Shown piece after piece: positions 55,724 through 63,824 of a stretch of DNA of 64,000 nucleotides (position 1 is its first letter; the number at the start of each line of letters is the position of its first letter). The notes beneath the pieces were generated by a model. That model saw only the letters and a program-made list of their open reading frames with translations. It was not told the DNA's origin and did not search any database. A program made the translations under genes and the position numbers. Origin of the DNA: Bacteroidetes bacterium GWF2_35_48 (lineage in GTDB: Bacteria; Bacteroidota; Bacteroidia; Bacteroidales; GWF2-35-48); contig MEOG01000089.1 of the NCBI GenBank assembly GCA_001769125.1, positions 62,001 through 126,000 of the forward strand, written 5' to 3'.

Positions 55724-56590
55724 TTACCCCCGACTAGCACTCATCATGCGAAATTTCCCATTAATATCTTTTCTAATATCTACATTTTTAAAGCCTTTTT
55801 CAAGAAATAAAATTTTACAATCCATAAACAGTGCTTCGTTTACCTCAAAATACATTTTGCCACGCGGTTTTAAATGGATTTGTGCAAGATCGCAAATTAC
55901 TCTGTAAAAAATCAAAGGGTCTTCATCGCTTACAAATAAAGCCTGATGTGGCTCATAATTCAAAACATTAGGGAGCATAAAGTTTTTCTCACTTTCACGC
56001 ACATAAGGCGGATTGCTAACTATAATGTCGTACTCCTGAAAAAAATCGTATTGCTGCCAGTTAAGAATATCGGCTTTGTAAAACTTAACTTTCGCATTAA
56101 TGTTTAATGCATTTTCTTCTGCAAGAGTCAGTGCTTCATCAGAAATATCACACGCATCAACGATGGAACGAAAAATATTTTTGTTTATGGTAATGGCCAG
56201 ACAACCGGAACCTGTTCCGATATCAAGAAATTTTTTCAAATGCGTATTGTTTTCGTGAATAATCCAATCAGCAAGCTCTTGTGTTTCCTGTCTGGGAATA
56301 AGTACGCCGGGTGTAATAAAAAACTGTAGGTTGTAAAATTCTGTTTTCCCAAAAATATACTGAATGGGCTTGTAGTTTTTTAATTGTTCGAACACCTCTG
56401 CCAGCTTTTCCATACCCTCTGCTTCAGGTATAACATCTGATTTTGCATACACATCCACTTTTGAAAAGCCCAGCACTTCTTCAAAAACAATATAAATAAT
56501 ACTTTGTATTTCACGCTCAGGATACATTCCTGATAATTCTTTTTTAAAAAATTTTACCAGTTCTGAAACTGTTTTTTGAGATTTTTTCAT
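55724..56590 (-). CDS. prmC: Peptide chain release factor N5-glutamine methyltransferase PrmC
   Basis: This 288-residue cytosolic SAM-dependent methyltransferase modifies the GGQ glutamine of release factors RF1 and RF2. The N-terminal helical release-factor-binding domain contains PIQYIFGKTEFY, and LIPRQETQELADWI starts the catalytic domain. Motif I is FLDIGTGSGCLAI (residues 121-133), and the substrate-glutamine motif NPPY is at residues 193-196. It is transcribed divergently from ribD, with 61 bases between the start codons, so the two likely share a promoter region. Confidence 0.95.
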   Translation of the reverse strand: MKKSQKTVSELVKFFKKELSGMYPEREIQSIIYIVFEEVLGFSKVDVYAKSDVIPEAEGMEKLAEVFEQLKNYKPIQYIFGKTEFYNLQFFITPGVLIPRQETQELADWIIHENNTHLKKFLDIGTGSGCLAITINKNIFRSIVDACDISDEALTLAEENALNINAKVKFYKADILNWQQYDFFQEYDIIVSNPPYVRESEKNFMLPNVLNYEPHQALFVSDEDPLIFYRVICDLAQIHLKPRGKMYFEVNEALFMDCKILFLEKGFKNVDIRKDINGKFRMMSASRG

Positions 56591-56651
56591 TTTCTACGAA
56601 TTATATTGCAAATTTGTCAAAAATTTAACTTTTGTAAAAATATAAAAAAAC

Positions 56652-57707
56652 ATGACATCCCTTACCATAGATGAAAAATATATGCATCGTTGTCTGCAAC
56701 TTGCTCGATTGGGGTTGGACAGCGTTTCTCCAAATCCAATGGTTGGAAGTGTTATTGTTTTTAAAAACCGCGTAATCGGCGAAGGCTATCATGAAAAATA
56801 TGGACAGGCGCATGCCGAAGTGAATGCGATTAATTCTGTTAAAAATCAGGAACTGCTAAAAGATTCTACTCTTTATGTGAATCTTGAACCGTGTTCTCAT
56901 TATGGAAAAACGCCTCCCTGTGCAGATCTTATTATTGAGAAAAAAATTCCCCGTGTAGTAATTGCGTGTAAAGACTCGTGTTCGCTTGTTTGTGGTGCGG
57001 GTATAGAAAAATTAGAGAAAGCAAAATGCGAGGTATTAGTTGGAATTCTTGAACCGAAAGCACGCGAACTGAACAAACGATTTTTTACTTTTCATGAAAA
57101 AAAACGTCCGTATATAATTTTAAAATGGGCGCAGACAGCAGATGGATTTATTGATAAAATACGTAGAAAAAAAGGCATAAATGCAAGCTGGATAACCAAC
57201 GACATTTGTAAAAAATTAGTGCATAAATGGCGCAGCGAAGAAGATGCATTTATGGTGGGAACAAATACAGCTGTTCTTGATAATCCGCAACTCACAACAC
57301 GCAATTGGACAGGCAAAAATCCTCTCAGAATTGTAATTGACAGAACTTTAAAAATTCCGGTTACACACTACTTGCGAAACGATAAGGCAAAAACATTTTT
57401 TTTTACTGAAAAAACACATAAAAACACAATAAATACTGAATTCATTCAAATTGATTTTTCACAGAATATTTTACCGCAAATTATTAAAGAACTTTTCAAT
57501 CGTTCAGTGCAGTCGCTTGTTGTAGAAGGAGGGACACAACTGCTGCAAAGCTTTATTGATGCCGACTTATGGGACGAAACCAGAATATTTACCAATACAG
57601 AATTATTCTTTCAAAAAGGAGTAGCTGCTCCAAAAATTGGCGGAACTGTTACGGGCAAAGAAATGTATAGTGAAACCTGTCTGGTTATGATGGAAAATAA
57701 AATGTAA
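56652..57707 (+). CDS. ribD: Bifunctional riboflavin biosynthesis protein RibD
   Basis: This 351-residue enzyme catalyses the deaminase and reductase steps of riboflavin synthesis. The N-terminal deaminase (1-145) has the zinc motif HAEVNAI and PCSHYGKTPPCADLI with its two cysteines, plus SPNPMVGSVIV. The C-terminal reductase (about 150-351) starts RPYIILKWAQTADGFID and includes VVEGGTQLLQSFIDADLWDE. Both active sites look intact. No other rib gene is in the window and no FMN riboswitch is seen in the short 61-base divergent region. Confidence 0.95.
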   Translation: MTSLTIDEKYMHRCLQLARLGLDSVSPNPMVGSVIVFKNRVIGEGYHEKYGQAHAEVNAINSVKNQELLKDSTLYVNLEPCSHYGKTPPCADLIIEKKIPRVVIACKDSCSLVCGAGIEKLEKAKCEVLVGILEPKARELNKRFFTFHEKKRPYIILKWAQTADGFIDKIRRKKGINASWITNDICKKLVHKWRSEEDAFMVGTNTAVLDNPQLTTRNWTGKNPLRIVIDRTLKIPVTHYLRNDKAKTFFFTEKTHKNTINTEFIQIDFSQNILPQIIKELFNRSVQSLVVEGGTQLLQSFIDADLWDETRIFTNTELFFQKGVAAPKIGGTVTGKEMYSETCLVMMENKM

Positions 57708-57761
57708 GCAGTTTTTGAATTTTAAAGAATTTTCGCTCTTTCTTTTTGTAAGTATTAAATA

Positions 57762-57959
57762 TTACCGATCTGCATTTCGGGTCAACATATAACTAACAAC
57801 ACTGAAAATAAAAGCAATGGCGCAGATAATAAGTATCACGATAGATGTTAACTTGTACAATTCATTAGTTGCCCGGGCTATTAAAAATGCATTTATTAGA
57901 ATCCCTATGAGGCTTACTACAATACGTTTTATATTTGCGCGTTGCTTTTCTGTTTCCAT
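57762..57959 (-). CDS. Small two-helix membrane protein
   Basis: The product has 65 residues with two hydrophobic helices (about 12-30 and 37-58) and charged ends (METEKQRANIKR and LTRNADR). Its function is unknown. Upstream is a 691-bp region with no convincing gene, holding three 17-base motifs at exact 40-base spacing and a nested palindrome. Those elements are 340 bases or more from the start codon. The clean ATG and two regular helices favour a real gene. Confidence 0.65.
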   Translation of the reverse strand: METEKQRANIKRIVVSLIGILINAFLIARATNELYKLTSIVILIICAIAFIFSVVSYMLTRNADR

Positions 57960-58302
57960 ATATTTTTTTTATTTTCCATCACTACTAATCTGATTATTTT
58001 TTAAATAAGAGTATTACCCAAAAGTATTACCCTGCTGTTGTATTTTGCTTTAATTCCTAAAAGTTATAACATGAGCAAAGATAATAAAATATTAACATTT
58101 GATAAAACTTTTTTTTGTTACGAATAGGATTTTTTTGAAAATTCAATCAATGAATTTGAGGAAAGAAATCAATAATTTTCTTGTCTGGTGCTTGGTAAAA
58201 ATTTGTTTGGTTGTGATGAAAAAGAATTTCAGGTTTTGTTTAATGTTTCTTAACAACATTATATAAAGGCAAAAAATTAAATTCTGCTTTCAAATAAATT
58301 TA

Positions 58303-58399
58303 TACGATATAACATAAACTTTTACAAATATTATATATTTTGTACGATATAACATAAACATATATCAAAAAATATATTTTTATACGATATATCGTAAAC
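58303..58399. promoter_or_regulatory. Three TACGATATAnCnTAAAC motifs at exact 40-base spacing
   Basis: tacgatataacataaac starts at 58303 and 58343, and tacgatatatcgtaaac at 58383. The third begins with a perfect 14-base palindrome TACGATATATCGTA. The intervening sequences are AT-rich and unrelated, so it is not a whole-unit tandem repeat. The look is of a multi-site operator or iteron-like set. The stretch 57960-58302 before it has no gene or signal that I can support. Confidence 0.55.
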
Positions 58400-58413
58400 T
58401 ATTATCTATTCAA

Positions 58414-58578
58414 AATAATATTCCGGTGCGTTGCACTTTTGTAAACAACGCAGCTATCGCAGCTACAAATGTTATCGCAGCTCTGCTGCTATATTTGGAA
58501 TGCAGCGGCAGAGCCGCATAATATTTGTAAAACTAAAAAGGTATAAAAGATCCATGGTGCAGAGCACCGTAATATCGC
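58414..58578. repeat. Nested palindromic element with CGGTGC..GCACCG ends
   Basis: Outer arms atattccggtgcgttgcac (58418-58436) and gtgcagagcaccgtaatat (58557-58575) pair at 16 of 19 positions. Inside, acaaatgttatcgcagctctgctgc (about 58467-58493) pairs with gcagcggcagagccgcataatatttgt (58503-58530). It resembles a small non-autonomous mobile or REP-like element of about 165 bp. Confidence 0.65.
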
Positions 58579-58650
58579 TTGCCTAAATTACTGATTACAC
58601 TAGCTTATATGTATGAAAATGGAATTATGATTTTTCTTACGAAAGTTCAG

Positions 58651-59373
58651 TTAATAAATACTAATCGAAAACTTTGCCAACTCTTTAGACAGCGTGGCTT
58701 CTCCCGGGAGAATATTTTCAAGGGCATTATGAAAACGCGGGCTGTGATTTTTATGAATGGTATGCACCAATTCGTGCAACAGCACATAATCAATCAGGTT
58801 TTGTGGCAGTCGTATAAGGTGCAATGAAAGTGAAATGGAATTATCGGAAGAGCAGCTTCCCCAGTGTGTTTTGCTGTTCCGAATATTTATTTTGCGAAAC
58901 GAAAAACCGTGTTGTTGTGCCAGTTCGAGCAGTCGTTTTGGTAAATAGCGTCCGGCTTCTATGCGCCAAGCCTCTTCTATGCCTTTGCGAACGCAGCTTT
59001 GTATTAGTTCGTGTTTAGGGTCTACATGAGCAGGATAGGATATTTTTATAATGCCATCTGCAACCTTAATATTGATGTTTTTTCTGTCTTCAGGATGCAT
59101 TAGCAATTGATGCTTGCGCGTAGAAAAGGGAGTGTCTTTCTGAAAAACAGTAAAGCCCTGTTCGAGTTTGTTTTTTTTACTCAGCGTTTTTATCAGCCAG
59201 GCGCGTTTGAGTTCAAGAAAACGCTCACCCTCTGCAAAAGAAGCATAACCGGGAACCGTAACTTTTACAGGGTGGAAAGCTTTAATGGCAATACTAATAT
59301 TCCGGGCTTTAGAGCTTTTAACAATTATAGCAGGACCGATTCCCGGGATTTCAATACTTTTTTCTGCATCCAT
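58651..59373 (-). CDS. YgjP/WrbA-type M48-like metallopeptidase (DUF45)
   Basis: This 240-residue protein carries the zinc motif HELVH (LLHELVHTIHKNHSPRFH) with the third ligand His after it, preceded by NSKTHWGSCSSDNSISLSLHLIRLP. That is the DUF45/YgjP-like metallopeptidase signature. The N-terminal part has the AxxVxIxAFHPVKVTVPGYAS strand pattern usual for the family. Members are linked to proteolysis, often next to restriction or repair genes, but the substrate is unknown. It starts one base after the HU/SPOR gene's stop, so they are co-transcribed. Confidence 0.88.
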   Translation of the reverse strand: MDAEKSIEIPGIGPAIIVKSSKARNISIAIKAFHPVKVTVPGYASFAEGERFLELKRAWLIKTLSKKNKLEQGFTVFQKDTPFSTRKHQLLMHPEDRKNINIKVADGIIKISYPAHVDPKHELIQSCVRKGIEEAWRIEAGRYLPKRLLELAQQHGFSFRKINIRNSKTHWGSCSSDNSISLSLHLIRLPQNLIDYVLLHELVHTIHKNHSPRFHNALENILPGEATLSKELAKFSISIY

Positions 59374-59374
59374 T

Positions 59375-61123
59375 CTAACGCTTCGTCAAATAGGTCTGCA
59401 CGCCTTTCTGTTGTAATTTTGCATATTCTGCGTTTGCCATTTTCTGATCGTCAAAAGTATTATATGCAACCAGATGTAGCCCATTAACTTTTCCAATATA
59501 CGAAGCGTTTTCAAAACCTTTGGTTTGAAGTTGTGTGGCAAATTTTTCTGCCAGAATTTGTTCTTTAAAAGATCCTGCAACTAACACAATGCGCCCTCCG
59601 GAAGAAGCCTGTTTTTGGGGTTCTTCTTTTTTAAGTTTTGGCTCTGGCGCAGCTTTTTCCTTTTCCGCAGGTTTTTCTTTTTCCTTTTTTTGTTCTTTAA
59701 CCGGAGGAGTTTTATCAGCAGGGGCATCAAAACTTCCTTCAGATGTTTTATTTTCTGAGGCTTTGACTTCTTCACCGCTTCCAAAAGAGTTACTATTGTC
59801 TGCCGACGCATCAAAGCCACCCTCTGAGCCACCGGATTCCCCATCAGAAAAACCAACATTATCTCCTTGTTTTTTTGATTCGCCTTCTGGAAGCATCAAC
59901 TTGTCGCGGTTCTTCTTATTGAAATCATTCAGGTCGGCAGAAAGTTTATCATTCACAGAAACCCATTCATTTTTTGAAAATAAATCAATTTTCACACCTT
60001 TAATAAAACCAAACTTAACAGCTGCCATAAATACCAATGCCAGAAACATCATTCCTGATGCGCTCCAGATAATAACAGGAAACAATACTGATTTTTTCTT
60101 TTTCGCTGCATTATCATCTGCTTTTGCTTTTTTGACGGGTTTTACGGGCTGATTTTCTGAGACAGGAATTTTTTCTTCTTTTGGTTTTATTTCTGTTTTC
60201 TTTTCTGTTTTTTTCATTTCGACAAGCTCAATGCGACGCATTTCGTCAAGCTCAATACTAGGTCTTTCCGGAGCAAGAATTTTTTCCGGTTCTTTTTTCT
60301 CAACGGGTAAGGGCGGAGGTAAAACTTCTTCCTTCGTTCTTTCTACTTTTATAACATCATCTGAAATTACAATTGGAGGAAGCTTTTCCTCTAAAACAGG
60401 AGGAAGCGATTCAACATAAATTTCCGGAGGTGTTTCTTTTATTTCTTCATCTGAAATAATTGGCGGAGGCATTTGTACGGGAGCTTCGGAAACAGTTTCT
60501 TCCGTGTTTTCAATTTCTTTCTTATCCGTATCTTCAGGCTGTATATACAAGGCTTCAGGCTCGTCAATAACCTGCACCGTTTCTTTTGTTTCTTCTTTAT
60601 TTTCTATTAATACAGGTTCTTTATTTTCGACAGGAACTTGAATGGTTTCATCCTTTATATTATCAACAATGGTATTCTTTTCTAAAGCTGGAGGTAAAAT
60701 TTCTTCTTTACTTTCAGTCTCTGTGGCAGGTGGATTTTCATTAATTGTAAATTCGGAAGGAATCTCTTCAGAAACATTTTGCTGTAGAGAAATATTACCT
60801 CGTTTATCACGCGATAATATTCCTACTCCCGGAATCATAAAGTTTTTATCCTCTTTAAGGGTTGCTAAAACATTTGCCGAAAAAGCAGAAACATCATCAA
60901 GCGCAAGGTTAAGGTCAACATCCTCTTCCTGCATAATATGATTAACTAAAAGCCCATCGTTAAATTTAAGAATATCGTTAAACACGATTGTTTTTCCAGA
61001 TAGTGAACCACCTTGGGCAGAACCAGAAGATGCCCGTGCAATAAAAGCTCCAAGATCAGGTACTATTACTCTGTGGTTATTTAGCAATAGATTTTTAATA
61101 TACGTTTCTATGGGTTGTTTCAT
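59375..61123 (-). CDS. HU/CCDC81-like and SPOR-domain membrane protein
   Basis: The 582-residue protein begins with two HU-like (CCDC81-type) regions (about 1-130; YIKNLLLNNHRVIVPDLGAFIA, then VLATLKEDKNFMIPGVGILSRD). A Pro/Glu-rich disordered region (140-330) leads to one membrane helix (about 345-375, FPVIIWSASGMMFLALVFMAA) and a Ser/Gly- and Lys-rich periplasmic linker. A SPOR domain (about 510-582, RIVLVAGSFKEQILAEKF) binds septal peptidoglycan. The cytosolic half resembles a DNA-binding fold, so it may link nucleoid and septum. This architecture is recurrent in Bacteroidota. Confidence 0.85.
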   Translation of the reverse strand: MKQPIETYIKNLLLNNHRVIVPDLGAFIARASSGSAQGGSLSGKTIVFNDILKFNDGLLVNHIMQEEDVDLNLALDDVSAFSANVLATLKEDKNFMIPGVGILSRDKRGNISLQQNVSEEIPSEFTINENPPATETESKEEILPPALEKNTIVDNIKDETIQVPVENKEPVLIENKEETKETVQVIDEPEALYIQPEDTDKKEIENTEETVSEAPVQMPPPIISDEEIKETPPEIYVESLPPVLEEKLPPIVISDDVIKVERTKEEVLPPPLPVEKKEPEKILAPERPSIELDEMRRIELVEMKKTEKKTEIKPKEEKIPVSENQPVKPVKKAKADDNAAKKKKSVLFPVIIWSASGMMFLALVFMAAVKFGFIKGVKIDLFSKNEWVSVNDKLSADLNDFNKKNRDKLMLPEGESKKQGDNVGFSDGESGGSEGGFDASADNSNSFGSGEEVKASENKTSEGSFDAPADKTPPVKEQKKEKEKPAEKEKAAPEPKLKKEEPQKQASSGGRIVLVAGSFKEQILAEKFATQLQTKGFENASYIGKVNGLHLVAYNTFDDQKMANAEYAKLQQKGVQTYLTKR

Positions 61124-61262
61124 GTGTTTAAAATTTTTGAATCATTTTGCGGCGGAGGCACATAGTGTTATTTTTTTTATCACATTTCAATAAATTTATA
61201 CTGTAAAAATAATAAATAATAATAAATTTCAAATAAAGTTTTTGCACGGAATAAACCATCAC

Positions 61263-62249
61263 CTACCCTAAAATCTGCTGCAAGACAAGTAAAATCAAAA
61301 ATACATCCAGCCAAATTTCTTTTACCCAGAATTTGCGGATAGAAATTAATAAATAAGAGAGAAGGTAAGCAACCGGCATTGCAAGAAAAGTAAAAATTTC
61401 AACAGAAGAAGAAGCTTGTAAAACAAAAATGGCTGCTGTTGCCGGAACAAACAAAATAAAAATAAGATAAAATCTTCTGATAGCAATTTTTTTCATATTA
61501 ACTCCCTGAACATAATATAAAACCGCCGCAAGAAACATTAAACCTATAAAACTAAACAATATCAGATGATAATTATTCCAGACTAAAATCGTATTTTTTA
61601 TTTGGAAATTTACTATCAGCGTATCAGTAAAAAAAGTTATTTTATCAGTTAGGTAGTAGTACGATGCAACAAAAAAATAAGGTGTAATAAAACCAAGCAG
61701 AGATAAAATAAACTCGTAAGGTTTCAGTGATTTTACGATCAGAAATCCAATCCATATAAAAACAATTAAAAAAGCGGCATTCAAATAAAAAAGACTGGCG
61801 CAGGAAATAAGCAGGGATGCATCAAAAATTCCTGAAAGGGCTTTATGTGTTTTATAGGAAGCTAAAACTTTATCCAGTGCCCATATCATAAAAATATTCG
61901 CACATAAAGCAGGATGTAAACGTTGTAGGTGTACATAACTTCCCATCAAAAGGATAAAAAGAAAAGCCGGTAAGTAGGAACGGTTCTCAATAATGATGTA
62001 TTTAATGTTCAGCCTTATAACAAGTGCTGTTTGAAGAGCCACCAATAACAATCCTGCAAACAAAGAAGCAAGCGTGTTATTAAATGTCAGCATGTTTGTC
62101 CATTCATAAAAAGGCATGGGTATACTTTCTGAATGAAATACAGTAAATGAACCTGTATACAATGTTTTTGCCCATACCAATATCAGCAAAACCGGCATAA
62201 GGATAAAAACAACAGGATTATTATTGTTAAATATTTTATATAAAAACAT
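61263..62249 (-). CDS. DUF6427 family polytopic membrane protein
   Basis: This 328-residue inner-membrane protein has nine or ten hydrophobic helices. The N-terminus (FNNNNPVVFILMPVLLILVW) and the segment NRSYLPAFLFILLMGSYVHLQRLHPALCANIFMIWALDKVL match what I recall of the DUF6427 family of Bacteroidota. Its function is unknown. A glycosyltransferase-like membrane fold has been suggested for similar topologies but no motif here proves it. It stands 139 bases before the HU/SPOR gene on the same strand. Confidence 0.75.
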   Translation of the reverse strand: MFLYKIFNNNNPVVFILMPVLLILVWAKTLYTGSFTVFHSESIPMPFYEWTNMLTFNNTLASLFAGLLLVALQTALVIRLNIKYIIIENRSYLPAFLFILLMGSYVHLQRLHPALCANIFMIWALDKVLASYKTHKALSGIFDASLLISCASLFYLNAAFLIVFIWIGFLIVKSLKPYEFILSLLGFITPYFFVASYYYLTDKITFFTDTLIVNFQIKNTILVWNNYHLILFSFIGLMFLAAVLYYVQGVNMKKIAIRRFYLIFILFVPATAAIFVLQASSSVEIFTFLAMPVAYLLSYLLISIRKFWVKEIWLDVFLILLVLQQILG

Positions 62250-62340
62250 AAAAATTCAATCAGAAAAGCCTGTTAAAAAAAACAAAAATAACAATTAATA
62301 CTGTAAGCGTATGATATTTTAACTTTTTCACTTTTGTTAC

Positions 62341-62384
62341 ATGTTGCAAGTTACAGGTTACAGGTTGATAATAACTTGCAACAT
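62341..62384. repeat. Palindromic repeat B, copy 3
   Basis: Perfect 13-base arms atgttgcaagtta (62341-62353) and taacttgcaacat (62372-62384) enclose caggttacaggttgata. The left arm with its continuation matches 20461-20479. It lies in a 398-bp region without genes, upstream of the DUF6427 gene. Confidence 0.82.
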
Positions 62385-62496
62385 GTAATCTGCAACTTGA
62401 AGGTAAAGGATTTATGCAATTTGAGTATATGATTCGGAGGGAAAGAAATTTTTCCTTAATAATTCATGTTACGCAAAATGCTTTTTTTATTTATTA

Positions 62497-62599
62497 GTCG
62501 GAAGTCAGAAGTCAGAAGTCAGAAGTCAGAAGTTGGAAGTTGGAAGCACTGAACGCAAAGCAGCTTCAGACTTCCGACTTCGATCTTCGGACTTCCGAC
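62497..62599. repeat. AGAAGTC tandem repeat inside a GTCGGAAGTC inverted repeat
   Basis: gtcggaagtc (62497-62506) and gacttccgac (62590-62599) are perfect inverse copies. The left side continues with four 7-base cagaagt units and ggaagttggaag; the right side has cttcagacttccgacttcgatcttcgg. It is a further low-complexity palindromic element of this gap. Confidence 0.75.
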
Positions 62600-62647
62600 A
62601 TTATTAACCAGAAAAAAAATACTTGCAAGAAAACACTAGGCTGGACA

Positions 62648-63286
62648 TTACCTTTCAAAATTTTTGTAATCGGCAGGAATCTGAAAAATAGAATTATCAA
62701 GTTTTGATTTTTTAATATCTATTACAGAAAGTTTCATACGCTGACTTCTCAGCAAGGTTCTTTCTTCTGACAGTAGAGGTCCCAGACATTTTGTTCCCGG
62801 AATTTGAAGAAAAAACTTAGCTTGCTTCTCTGAGCGGTTAAGGAGCTTCAGTAAATCACTAAAAAAACAAAAATTATTATCTGCCACCCAGTAAGATATT
62901 TCTGTATTCTGCGCTTTGTTTTTCACCCTCCATTGCTCACATTCATATCCTAAAATTGTCTTTTTATTGTCCGTTTTTATGATCTCAAAATTTTTATCGG
63001 GCTCGGGACTGTAAGGATTCACGTGCATTTTCATATATAATTTACGTGCAGGATTTACTGCTGTAAGTTTCTGATTTTTTATATCAACCAGCAAGCTGTT
63101 CATAATAACTTTATTCTTATCAAGCTCATCAATGCGCACCATATCGCCTTTGACATGATAAGCATAATAAGTTGTATCAATATTTGTGATACGGGCAAAA
63201 AAGATACTGCCTTCAAAATTTTGCTGAGAAAAACATTGAAGTGTAAAAATCGTTAAAACAGCTATTGAAAGTATAATTTTAATCAT
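62648..63286 (-). CDS. DUF4412 family exported protein
   Basis: The ORF track starts at a TTG (63307), but the ATG at 63286 gives a standard signal peptide (IILSIAVLTIFTLQCFSQ) and 212 residues. The mature part opens NFEGSIFFARITNIDTTYYAYHVKGDMVRIDE and includes KTILGYECEQWRVKN, the DUF4412 signature as I remember it. It resembles outer-membrane lipoprotein carriers in its strand pattern and probably acts in the periplasm. The role is unknown. It is isolated between two long repeat-filled regions. Confidence 0.82.
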   Translation of the reverse strand: MIKIILSIAVLTIFTLQCFSQQNFEGSIFFARITNIDTTYYAYHVKGDMVRIDELDKNKVIMNSLLVDIKNQKLTAVNPARKLYMKMHVNPYSPEPDKNFEIIKTDNKKTILGYECEQWRVKNKAQNTEISYWVADNNFCFFSDLLKLLNRSEKQAKFFLQIPGTKCLGPLLSEERTLLRSQRMKLSVIDIKKSKLDNSIFQIPADYKNFER

Positions 63287-63446
63287 CAAAAAAAGACATT
63301 TGGTCAAATAATTAATCTAAAAGCAAAATCTTATACGTTATTTCAAAAAAAAAGTTTCAATTTTTTTAAATTATATTTATTCGCAATTATTAGTGGTTAA
63401 TATTTTTCTAATGTATAAATAAAAAATCCTGATTTTCAATAATATA

Positions 63447-63741
63447 ATTGCCACAGATTCACAGATTCAAAATTATTCCATGAGTTAGAACGGTTATTAA
63501 TTAGTGCCAGCAAGAAAACTCATGTTTTTTGCTCACAATGTATGTGCCTGCAAGAAAACATCAAGTTCAAGGCTTGCGAAGACCTGAAAATTAGGAGTGT
63601 ACTAATGTACATGACTACTTTTCAGGTCAAGCGTAACGATGAAATTGATGTTTTCTTGCAGGCACTAATTATCACAAAACAAACAAGCTTTGCTTGTTTG
63701 AAACCTGCCAGACGCAGGCTGGTCTGTGAATCTGTGGCAAT
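63447..63741. repeat. Nested inverted-repeat element with ATTGCCACAGATTCACAG ends
   Basis: Perfect 18-base inverted ends attgccacagattcacag (63447-63464) and ctgtgaatctgtggcaat (63724-63741) enclose about 295 bp. Inside are the long hairpin at 63544-63664, a partial copy gtgccagcaagaaaact near 63503, and aaacaagc-ttt-gcttgttt (63681-63699). The ORF called at 63542-63757 is within this structure and not credible. It fills most of the 538-bp gap before rlmH. Confidence 0.82.
63544..63664. repeat. Long hairpin GTGCCTGCAAGAAAACATCA / TGATGTTTTCTTGCAGGCAC
   Basis: Arms of about 47 bases (63544-63590 and 63618-63664) pair with a perfect 20-base base stem, a variable middle and perfect tips gacctgaaaa/ttttcaggtc. 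The loop has further pairing (gtac/gtac). It could be a stable RNA hairpin or the remains of a mobile element. Confidence 0.82.
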
Positions 63742-63795
63742 AAAAATTGAAATATAGTAGAGTTGCGAATTTCTTGTTTTGTAAAAATTCAACGC
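63731..63795 (-). repeat. Dispersed repeat D, copy 2
   Basis: The reverse complement of this 65-base stretch matches 9851-9915 with about three differences. It ends 30 bases from the rlmH stop codon and starts within the right end of the nested element, just as copy 1 runs into a GCCACAGA hairpin. Confidence 0.8.
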
Positions 63796-63824
63796 ATCCA
63801 CAGTTTTTGTTGAATAATCTAAAA

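Noticed and set aside
56591-56651. FMN riboswitch before ribD
   Set aside because: The 61-base gap is too short and has no matching conserved segments.
58071-58250. Frame reading MSKDNKILTFDKTFFCYE followed by more sense codons after stops
   Set aside because: Two in-frame stops within 35 codons and no recognisable family; chance or an old remnant cannot be told apart.
58303-58399. CRISPR-like regular repeat spacing
   Set aside because: Only three 17-base units, spacers of 23 bases that are AT-rich, and no cas genes.
58579-58827. 82-aa plus-strand ORF over the end of the metallopeptidase gene
   Set aside because: Antisense to the HELVH region of a well-supported gene.
59535-60152. 205-aa plus-strand ORF, the longest antisense frame
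   Set aside because: It is the reverse of the Glu/Lys/Pro-rich linker of the HU/SPOR gene, whose low-complexity codons give Ser/Phe-rich shadows.
63542-63757. 71-aa ORF on the plus strand
   Set aside because: It lies within the nested inverted repeat and has no domain or leader.
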